Origin: an uncultured Microbacteriaceae bacterium
GTDB taxonomy: Bacteria > Actinomycetota > Actinomycetes > Actinomycetales > Microbacteriaceae
Direction: 5' to 3'
DNA length: 5,283 nt
NCBI GenBank assembly: GCA_903882245.1
Contig: CAIRWJ010000110.1
Location: forward strand, 1-5,283
Both the position numbers and the translations under genes were made by a program. The stretch's first letter is position 1. Every line of letters starts with the position of its first letter. Positions 1 to 4,883 of this stretch are shown here, one piece after another. The notes beneath the pieces are model-generated. The model saw only the letters and a list, made by a program, of their open reading frames with translations. It made no database searches and was not told the DNA's origin.

Positions 1-102
1 ACCAGCCTCATAGACAGTGATGTCAGCGTTTTCGTCGAGTCGGCGCAGTCGCGTGGCGGCCGACATCCCGCCGGCAACGCCTCCTACGATGACTACTTTC
101 AT
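1..102 (-). CDS. FAD-dependent pyridine nucleotide-disulfide oxidoreductase, CoA-disulfide reductase-like (N-terminus only)
   Basis: Only the first 34 codons are present; the gene runs off the left edge. The protein begins MKVVIVGGVAGGMSAATRL, a beta strand followed by a glycine-rich turn (residues 7-12) and helix, which is the FAD-binding Rossmann fold. Glu32 at the end of the second strand is where this fold binds the adenosine ribose. The GGVAGGMSAATRLRRL wording is typical of the CoA-disulfide reductase / NADH oxidase / polysulfide reductase group, which reduces disulfides or per/polysulfides with NAD(P)H. The redox cysteine usually found near residue 40-45 lies outside the window, so the exact activity is open. 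The ATG at 102-100 is the natural start because the FAD motif begins almost immediately; no good Shine-Dalgarno precedes it. It is divergent from a rhodanese gene, and in many relatives a rhodanese domain is fused to this enzyme's C-terminus, which supports a shared sulfur-redox role (inference). Confidence 0.85.
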   Translation of the reverse strand, partial: MKVVIVGGVAGGMSAATRLRRLDENADITVYEAG

Positions 103-111
103 GATTCGTTC

Positions 112-117
112 ACTTTA
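112..117 (-). promoter_or_regulatory. possible -10 element for the leftward oxidoreductase gene
   Basis: On the minus strand TAAAGT lies nine bases before the ATG at 102-100. It would give a leaderless or nearly leaderless transcript, in keeping with the lack of a Shine-Dalgarno. No recognisable -35 stands at 16-18 bp, so the call is weak. Confidence 0.25.
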
Positions 118-219
118 CGCAAGGGACGTGAACGATTTTTCGACCGCCACGCGGTTTTCCTTATCCTTCAGTTCGATGGCGGCAAACTCGAAGTGATTCT
201 CCCCTCTTCCGCATCACAT

Positions 220-248
220 TTGGCGTCACCGCCTGTGCGCCCGAGAAT
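220..248 (+). promoter_or_regulatory. candidate leaderless promoter for the rhodanese gene
   Basis: TTGGCG (220-225, four of six matches to TTGACA), a 17-bp spacer and GAGAAT (243-248, four of six matches to TATAAT) are followed by six bases and then the ATG at 255. This spacing would start transcription at or next to the A of the start codon. There is no convincing Shine-Dalgarno upstream of the ATG, which fits leaderless translation, common in actinobacteria. The elements are seen in the sequence; their use is inferred. Confidence 0.4.
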
Positions 249-254
249 GTAGAC

Positions 255-530
255 ATGAGTTCCGTCACCGCCGTCATCGATGTCCGCACCCCCGAAGAGT
301 TCGCCACCGGCCACCTCGACGGTGCAATCAACATCGATTGGCAGGGCGCCACATTCTTCGACGAAATTGCGCCGTTCGATCCCGCCGGCACGTACATCAT
401 CTATTGCCGATCGGGCAACCGCGCCGGCCAGGCTATCGACGCACTGAGTGACATGGGTTTCGTCAATCTGACGAACGCCGGCAGCGTGAATGACGCCGCC
501 GCCGTCACCAGTCTGCCCATCGTCCCGTAG
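255..530 (+). CDS. single-domain rhodanese-like sulfurtransferase
   Basis: This 91-residue protein is one compact rhodanese domain, the usual size of stand-alone members (about 90-110 residues). It carries the N-terminal signature IDVRTPEEFATGHLDGAINI (residues 8-27) and the active-site loop CRSGNRAG with Cys51 as the persulfide-forming nucleophile. Arg52 and Arg56 in the loop are conserved in active rhodaneses. It lacks a signal peptide or membrane segment and should be cytoplasmic, moving sulfane sulfur between a donor and acceptors such as thiols. The frame stays open upstream to 132 but offers no ATG, GTG or TTG before 255, and the domain begins at residue 4, so ATG 255 is well fixed. It ends with TAG. 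The neighbouring divergent CoA-disulfide-reductase-like gene suggests persulfide or polysulfide handling; the physiological substrate cannot be read from the sequence. Confidence 0.9.
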   Translation: MSSVTAVIDVRTPEEFATGHLDGAINIDWQGATFFDEIAPFDPAGTYIIYCRSGNRAGQAIDALSDMGFVNLTNAGSVNDAAAVTSLPIVP

Positions 531-570
531 CAACGACCTCTCGAACCTGCGTTTCTCGCGCGGGCGCTTG

Positions 571-576
571 TAGTCT
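571..576 (+). promoter_or_regulatory. candidate -10 box of the membrane protein/two-component operon
   Basis: TAGTCT (fits TANNNT) ends six bases before the ATG at 583, the spacing expected for a leaderless actinobacterial transcript. The 52-bp gap after the rhodanese stop has no Shine-Dalgarno and no clear -35 hexamer. The gap also contains no obvious terminator, so read-through from the rhodanese gene is possible. Confidence 0.4.
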
Positions 577-582
577 GTGACT

Positions 583-1386
583 ATGAGCACACAACAGAAC
601 GCCGGCGAAATCCGAAACATCAAAGGCATCCGTCGAATCGCGGTATGGACTGTCGTTATCGCGCTCGTCATCACCGCACTGATTGGCATTTACACCATCG
701 TGTCGGGCGAACTCGGCGAGACCCAAAGCAAGGTCATGCTCACGACGCTCGCTGTTGCGGCCTTCTCGGTACTCGCGCTCTGCCACCTCGCCATCGTCGA
801 ACGCGACGTCAAGGCCGTTGGCTGGATTGGAATCGGAATGAGCGCTCTTGCGCTCGTCACCGCCGCATTTCTCATTTGGTGGGATTTCGGGGACTACATG
901 TATCAACCCAGCGGTGTTTACATGAACATCACGAAAACGTTCGCAATTTCGGGGCTCGTCGCGCTGTCGTTGGCGCACGCCAATCTGATGCTGCTTCTGC
1001 AAACTGCGCCACTTCGGTGGATTCGATCGTCGCTCTCGGTCGCCCTGATTCTCATAGCAATCGTTCCGACACTTGTCATCCCCATCATCCTCACTGACGG
1101 AAATTTCCCGCCGCCGTCGTTCCAAGATGTGTACTGGCGATTCTTCGCCGTGATTCTGATCCTCGATGCGCTGTGCACCATCGCGCTCCCTGTCGCAACG
1201 CTCATCGTTCGCGGCCAGAACAAGCAGGGCGCTCCCGCCCCTGTAATTGCGGCTTCCTCGTCGAAAGCCGTGACCCTCACGCTCACGGGCGTCGCAGCGG
1301 CCTGGGTGAACTCACAGGCCCTCGCGTCATCCCAAACGGCAGAGCAGGTCGTCACCTCGTTGATCGCGGTTGCGCGCAAGAAGTAA
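583..1386 (+). CDS. six-TM integral membrane protein of unknown function, first gene of a two-component cluster
   Basis: I do not recognise the family. The 267-residue protein has a short basic N-terminus and six hydrophobic segments at about residues 19-40, 52-72, 79-99, 117-138, 151-171 and 186-209. A hydrophilic, Ala/Ser-rich tail of about 55 residues follows. The stretch between TM3 and TM4 (about 99-116) is rich in aromatics (WWDFGDYMYQPSGVYMN), and the TM5-TM6 loop holds NFPPPSF; these could be the exposed, ligand- or partner-contacting parts. No catalytic or transporter signature is evident. I chose ATG 583 over an in-frame GTG two codons upstream (577) because a -10-like box ends six bases before the ATG, which would put the GTG upstream of the transcript start. 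The stop codon is separated by one base from the response regulator's ATG, so the two are probably co-transcribed and coupled. A role as sensor partner, modulator or target of that system is inference. Confidence 0.8.
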   Translation: MSTQQNAGEIRNIKGIRRIAVWTVVIALVITALIGIYTIVSGELGETQSKVMLTTLAVAAFSVLALCHLAIVERDVKAVGWIGIGMSALALVTAAFLIWWDFGDYMYQPSGVYMNITKTFAISGLVALSLAHANLMLLLQTAPLRWIRSSLSVALILIAIVPTLVIPIILTDGNFPPPSFQDVYWRFFAVILILDALCTIALPVATLIVRGQNKQGAPAPVIAASSSKAVTLTLTGVAAAWVNSQALASSQTAEQVVTSLIAVARKK

Positions 1387-1387
1387 C

Positions 1388-2023
1388 ATGACCGGTTCGT
1401 CTGTGAGATCCGCCGTTGTCGTCGACGACGAACCCTTGATTTGCAGCATCATCGCTGAAATCTTGGAGGGCGAGGGATGGGTGGTCACGCAGGCGCAGGA
1501 CGCGCTAGCGGCAATCACGGCCGTTAAAGCGACATCCGCCGCGCTGGTCATCGCCGATATTGACCTTGGAATGGGGCCGACGGGCATCGACGTCGTTCAA
1601 CGCGCCCGCGCCGACAACCCGTCAATTGGTGTCGTTTTCATCACGAACCTCGCCGATCCACGCATCACGGGCAAGGGATGGAACACGATTCCCAAAGACG
1701 CCTCGTACATCGTCAAGACGGAAATCAGTTCGACCACGGCGTTACGCGCAGCGGTCACGGAGGCACTCGATGTTCGAACGTCGGGCTATCGGCCGTTGAT
1801 TGCCGAAACCGCCACGCAATCGTTGTCAAACACCCAGATCGGCGTTCTCAAATTGGTTTCGGAAGGCCTGACCAATGATGAAATCGCAAATTCCCGCGCA
1901 ACCACCGTTCGTGCCGTCGAGCGATTGTTGTTAAGGATGATGATCGCGGCCAACATTGCGCCCGGTCCTAGCGCTCGTGTTCAACTCGCCCGACTTTACT
2001 GGGATCAGCTCAATGGTCGATAA
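1388..2023 (+). CDS. LuxR/NarL-type response regulator (REC + HTH)
   Basis: The protein has 211 residues, normal for a NarL/LuxR-type regulator. The receiver domain (about 8-125) shows the acidic pair Asp13-Asp14, the phospho-acceptor Asp57 in LVIADIDLG, the switch Thr86 in FITN and the conserved Lys110 in YIVK, so it looks fully competent for phosphorylation. The C-terminal region (about 146-203) reads LSNTQIGVLKLVSEGLTNDEIA, the start of a LuxR-type helix-turn-helix. The recognition-helix part (TTVRAVERLLLRMM) departs from the common TVKxH pattern, suggesting a specialised DNA target. ATG 1388 is preferred over an in-frame TTG at 1370 because the domain starts directly after it; TTG would overlap the upstream gene. 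AAGAAG at 1378-1383 is a weak, close Shine-Dalgarno, so coupling to the preceding stop is likely. The kinase-like gene overlaps its last 11 bases, making it the probable cognate sensor. Confidence 0.9.
   Translation: MTGSSVRSAVVVDDEPLICSIIAEILEGEGWVVTQAQDALAAITAVKATSAALVIADIDLGMGPTGIDVVQRARADNPSIGVVFITNLADPRITGKGWNTIPKDASYIVKTEISSTTALRAAVTEALDVRTSGYRPLIAETATQSLSNTQIGVLKLVSEGLTNDEIANSRATTVRAVERLLLRMMIAANIAPGPSARVQLARLYWDQLNGR
2001..2004 (+). promoter_or_regulatory. Shine-Dalgarno supporting start 2013 of the kinase gene
   Basis: GGGA lies eight bases before ATG 2013, inside the 3' end of the response regulator gene. It favours that ATG over the in-frame TTG at 1956, which would overlap the regulator by 68 bases. 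Confidence 0.45.
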
Positions 2024-3785
2024 ATCCGACCAGCACGAATACGTTCCCCGGCCTCGTGACTTCGTCGACATCCTCGGAACAGGTTGGCCTTTTCGCGCCG
2101 TCACCATCGTCCCCTTCGCCGCGGTCACGCTATTACCCACGACAGCGTCTGAAGTGGGGCGCTTGACCGTGCAATCGCTCCCCGTTGCCTTCGGTGTTGC
2201 GGTGTTCTCGGTATCCGTGGTGGTCAGCCTCATACTTCTCGTCCGCATTGTTCTCCCCGCCAAGTGGCGCCAATCCAGCACTATTGTGGTCGGTGCGCTG
2301 CTCGTTGCGGGAGCCCTGCGAGGAACAATTGTGTCGGCCGTTATCGATCCGACTGGACTGGAAACTAACTCACACCTCATTTCACGTATTTTCCTTGGAG
2401 CGCTCAGCCTGCCACCCGTGCTGTCACTCGTTTCACTCGTTGTCAGTCGCGTGGTGACAGCGCGCGAGAAATCCATTTCGACACGTGCCGATATTTCGGC
2501 GACCGAACGGACGCGCGACCGCATCCTCAGTGAAGTGAGCACTAGCAACGAACGATTGCGTAATGAGGTGGATGGAACACTTGGCCCAGCGATTTCGGTT
2601 CTTGTTGACGACATACAGAGCGGTCGAATTGCACGGTCGCGGCTTGCCGACAAAATTGACGCATTCGCCACTGACATCGTCCGCCCGCTCAGCCACACGC
2701 TGGCCACGGTGGGATCGGCATCCACAGCAAAGCGTGGTGCAGCGATAAGTGCTTTAGCGTTACCCGCGCGTCCCGCTATTCGGGATCAAATCAACGCGAC
2801 CTTTTCCGGCCTCGGTGTTTTTCTGGGATCGGGTACCGTACTTCTCGACTTGCTCCCCCTCGCCAACGGCTTTATGGCCGCGCTCATTTCGGGGCTGTCT
2901 GTCTATGGAATCGTTCGACTCCTCGGCGTGATAGTCGGTAGTCGACAATCCCCAGTTGCGGTCACTGGAATTATCATCGCCAGCACCCATGCATTGGCCT
3001 GGATTCCGCCCCATCTCATCAACCAAGCCCTGGTTTATCCTGCCGAGCTTGAATTTCAACCGTGGCTCATTAGTAGCATCGCCATGCCGCTGTTAGGTCT
3101 TTTGTATCAACTCATCATTCTCGGGGCGTATTCGAGCCGTGCGGAACTCGCCCGGCTTGATGGCGCGCGTGTTGACATGTTGATTCAGTTGTCCGAAGCA
3201 CGTCGGCGCGCATGGTTGCGCCAACGACACTTGACACACACGTTGCACTCAACCGTTCAGTCTCGCGTGCTTGCCGAGGCGCGTCTCGTTCGATCTGGGT
3301 CAGGAAAAATCTCTGAGGTGGAACGCGACCAAGCAATCGATGTAGTGACGTCAGCGCTGGGGTTTGTCATGACCGAGCCGGAGGATTCCGCCGACGCAGT
3401 GGGGGCAATACGTCAATTGGTGGATTTTTGGGCGGGGATGTGTTCTGTCACCCTCGAATTGGATCCAGCGGTGGGAGAGTACGCTCTGGCTGACGACGAT
3501 TTCTCCCGCGCGCTGCAGATCGTTTCGCTCGAAATGATTTCCAACGCAATTCGCCATGGGCACGCAACTGAGATCGCAATGACGATAGTGCGTTCAAGTC
3601 CCGAGACCGTGACAGTGACCGCCACAAACAACGGGACACGTGTGGCCGCCGGCTATCACGCTGGCTTGGGTGTTGCGCTTTACGACGAATTGGCTGTCGC
3701 GTGGTCGCTCAGCAACGGTAAACGAGTCACCGTGACGGCGGTGCTTGCCGCGCGCAAAATGAAGACGAAGTCGCGAGCGATTTAG
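2013..3785 (+). CDS. membrane-bound sensor histidine kinase-like protein (HATPase domain), partner of the LuxR-type regulator
   Basis: The 590-residue protein has four hydrophobic segments at about 27-42, 57-81, 88-111 and 126-148 and a hydrophilic, helical linker at about 150-260. Four more segments follow at about 265-283, 284-308, 315-332 and 351-373. After a charged helix comes LTHTLHSTVQ with His412 in the place of the phospho-acceptor of HisKA_3-type kinases; Ser413 replaces the usual Asp/Glu after it. The C-terminal ATPase domain (about 495-585) has an N-box, Glu507 to Asn511 (EMISNAIRHG), and a glycine motif NNG (539-541) followed by GLG (551-553). Asn539 stands where many kinases have the ADP-contacting Asp; Asn or similar is common in actinobacterial relatives. 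The gene overlaps the regulator by 11 bp, so translation is coupled and the pair should work together. It ends with TAG. No periplasmic sensor domain is evident; the signal may be membrane-derived or come from the six-TM protein upstream. Autokinase activity is inferred. Confidence 0.82.
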   Translation: MVDKSDQHEYVPRPRDFVDILGTGWPFRAVTIVPFAAVTLLPTTASEVGRLTVQSLPVAFGVAVFSVSVVVSLILLVRIVLPAKWRQSSTIVVGALLVAGALRGTIVSAVIDPTGLETNSHLISRIFLGALSLPPVLSLVSLVVSRVVTAREKSISTRADISATERTRDRILSEVSTSNERLRNEVDGTLGPAISVLVDDIQSGRIARSRLADKIDAFATDIVRPLSHTLATVGSASTAKRGAAISALALPARPAIRDQINATFSGLGVFLGSGTVLLDLLPLANGFMAALISGLSVYGIVRLLGVIVGSRQSPVAVTGIIIASTHALAWIPPHLINQALVYPAELEFQPWLISSIAMPLLGLLYQLIILGAYSSRAELARLDGARVDMLIQLSEARRRAWLRQRHLTHTLHSTVQSRVLAEARLVRSGSGKISEVERDQAIDVVTSALGFVMTEPEDSADAVGAIRQLVDFWAGMCSVTLELDPAVGEYALADDDFSRALQIVSLEMISNAIRHGHATEIAMTIVRSSPETVTVTATNNGTRVAAGYHAGLGVALYDELAVAWSLSNGKRVTVTAVLAARKMKTKSRAI

Positions 3786-3799
3786 ACTGGTTCCACGAC

Positions 3800-3805
3800 A
3801 GGAAG
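3800..3805 (+). promoter_or_regulatory. strong Shine-Dalgarno of the thioredoxin gene
   Basis: AGGAAG (continuing as AGGAAGAG) sits six bases before ATG 3812. It is the best ribosome binding site in the window and contrasts with the leaderless-looking starts upstream. It implies the thioredoxin frame was well translated on a leadered or polycistronic message until its interruption. Confidence 0.7.
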
Positions 3806-3811
3806 AGATTC

Positions 3812-4207
3812 ATGGCAACCGTAGAATTCGACAAAAGCGCTTTCGAAGCTGCAATCGTCGCGGAAGACTCGTTCGTACTTGTCGACTTTTGGGCGGAGTG
3901 GTGCGGGCCGTGCAGGTAGTTCGGTCCGATCTATGAACGCGTCAGTGACAAACATCCCGACATCACCTTTGCAAAGGTCGACACCGAGCAGGAACAAGAG
4001 TTGTCGGCAATGGCCGGAATCAAGTCAATTCCGACGCTCATGATGTTCCGCGACGGAATCTTGCTGTTCAATCAGGCCGGCGCTGCGCCGGAATCGGCGC
4101 TCGAAGACATCATCGCGCAGGCTCGCAATCTGGACATGAATGCCATTCGCGCAGAACTTGCCGCGACTGCTACGTCAGCGGAGCCCGACCCCGGAACAGA
4201 CGCCTGA
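3812..4207 (+). pseudogene. trxA: thioredoxin interrupted by an in-frame TAG just after the CGPC active site
   Basis: The frame encodes a 131-position thioredoxin with FWAEWCGPCR (Cys31, Cys34), then TAG at codon 36 (3917-3919). It then continues without frameshift through FGPIYE, KVDTE (55-59), the cis-proline motif IPTL (Pro74) and RNLDM to TGA at 4205-4207. The tail beyond the classical ~105 residues matches my recollection of long actinobacterial thioredoxins. In relatives I recall a Gln at this position (CGPCRQF), so one C-to-T change of CAG would explain the stop. Translation would yield a 35-residue peptide with the CXXC but no fold. The next in-frame starts (TTG 4001, ATG 4010) would make a C-terminal piece lacking the active site. 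Cytoplasmic disulfide reduction is the expected role of the intact protein. Alternatives are a sequencing error, a recent null allele, or amber suppression. The 3' end overlaps the convergent acyltransferase by 38 bp. Confidence 0.85.
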
Positions 4208-4883
4208 CCTTCGCCTTGATGGTTGTGGCGGGCTTCTCGTTGTAAATCCCAGCGAAGTCCTGGCCCGACATTTTCTGAATTTCGATCATGATGGCATCCG
4301 TGGCGTCGCGTCGTGCTTTGCCGCTCGACGCCTCTCCGTAGCTCGAGAGGTCCATCGGTTGGCCGTATTCAATGCGCAACTTGGCAAAGCGGATGCCCTT
4401 GGTTCCGACCGGCTGAATCTTGTCGGTACCGGTCAACGCAACCGGTACGACGGGGACGCGGGCGGTCAGGGCGAGCCACGCAACACCCGTCTTGCCTCGA
4501 TACAAGCGCCCATCAAGCGACCGCGTCCCTTCCGGGTACATCGCGAAAGATTCACCATCGACGAGTCGAGCGAGACCAGAATCCAAGGCGTCCTGGGCGG
4601 CCGAGGCGGAACGACGGTTGACGGGTATCGCATCGATCGCCTCAAAAAATCTCTTGGATAACCAGCCTTTGAACCCCTTGCCCGTGAAGTACTCTTCCTT
4701 TGCCAGAAAGGAAACGGGTCGGCGGGACAAGAGCGTGATGATGACGGAATCGAAAAAGGACAGATGGTTGCTCGCGAGAATCACGCCGCCCTTTGCCGGC
4801 ATGTTGCCCCGTCCGACAATCGTGGCGGCGAAAAGGATACGGATGAGTGGCGGGAACAGCACGCGCGTGATGAATTTGATCAC
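4170..4883 (-). CDS. plsC: 1-acyl-sn-glycerol-3-phosphate acyltransferase family (PlsC-like)
   Basis: The 237-residue protein is a standard-length PlsC/LPLAT acyltransferase, which moves an acyl chain to lysophosphatidic acid or a similar acceptor at the inner face of the membrane. Motif I is NHLSFFD (His40-x4-Asp45, the catalytic pair). Motif II is IPVNR (86-90), motif III is YPEGTRS (Glu118-Arg121, phosphate binding) and motif IV is VPVVPVAL. A hydrophobic N-terminal segment (about 4-23) probably anchors it. Start is GTG at 4883-4881, supported by GAAGG (4896-4892) eight bases upstream. It overlaps the stop of the serine acetyltransferase gene in a GTGA arrangement, so the two are translationally coupled. 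It ends with TAG at 4172-4170, inside the 3' end of the opposing thioredoxin gene. The basic C-terminus ([15 protein letters not shown]) is unremarkable. Acceptor specificity within the family cannot be decided from sequence alone; the symbol is a family label. Confidence 0.88.
   Translation of the reverse strand: MIKFITRVLFPPLIRILFAATIVGRGNMPAKGGVILASNHLSFFDSVIITLLSRRPVSFLAKEEYFTGKGFKGWLSKRFFEAIDAIPVNRRSASAAQDALDSGLARLVDGESFAMYPEGTRSLDGRLYRGKTGVAWLALTARVPVVPVALTGTDKIQPVGTKGIRFAKLRIEYGQPMDLSSYGEASSGKARRDATDAIMIEIQKMSGQDFAGIYNEKPATTIKAKVRRLFRGRAPLT

Noticed and set aside
132..254. Upstream in-frame extension of the rhodanese
   Set aside because: The frame is open but has no usable start codon, and the rhodanese fold begins at residue 4 from ATG 255.
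577..582. GTG 577 as the start of the six-TM protein
   Set aside because: It would lie directly after the -10-like TAGTCT and upstream of the expected transcript start; ATG 583 has the leaderless spacing. The difference is only two residues.
505..1125. 206-codon minus-strand open frame opposite the six-TM gene
   Set aside because: Its product is very rich in Arg, Asp, Glu and Asn without any domain pattern, as expected when a hydrophobic coding strand is read from the other side. The plus-strand frame gives six clean TM segments and operon spacing.
1931..2725. 264-codon minus-strand open frame opposite the kinase gene
   Set aside because: Ser/Thr/Arg-rich low-information product; it is the complement of the kinase N-terminal half, which has coherent membrane segments and coupled spacing.
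3812..3919. Reading TAG 3917 as evidence for an alternative genetic code
   Set aside because: Three other genes in the window end in TAG and no other in-frame TAG is seen inside a gene; a point mutation or error explains it more simply.
4001..4207. A separate small gene starting at TTG 4001 or ATG 4010
   Set aside because: The residues are the C-terminal half of the interrupted thioredoxin (cis-Pro motif onward), and there is no ribosome site of its own. It is a remnant, not an independent gene, though internal initiation cannot be excluded.
4182..4234. Inverted repeat AGCCCG/CGGGCT as a terminator between thioredoxin and plsC
   Set aside because: A six-bp stem with a loop of about 41 bases and no T-run on either strand is not a convincing terminator.
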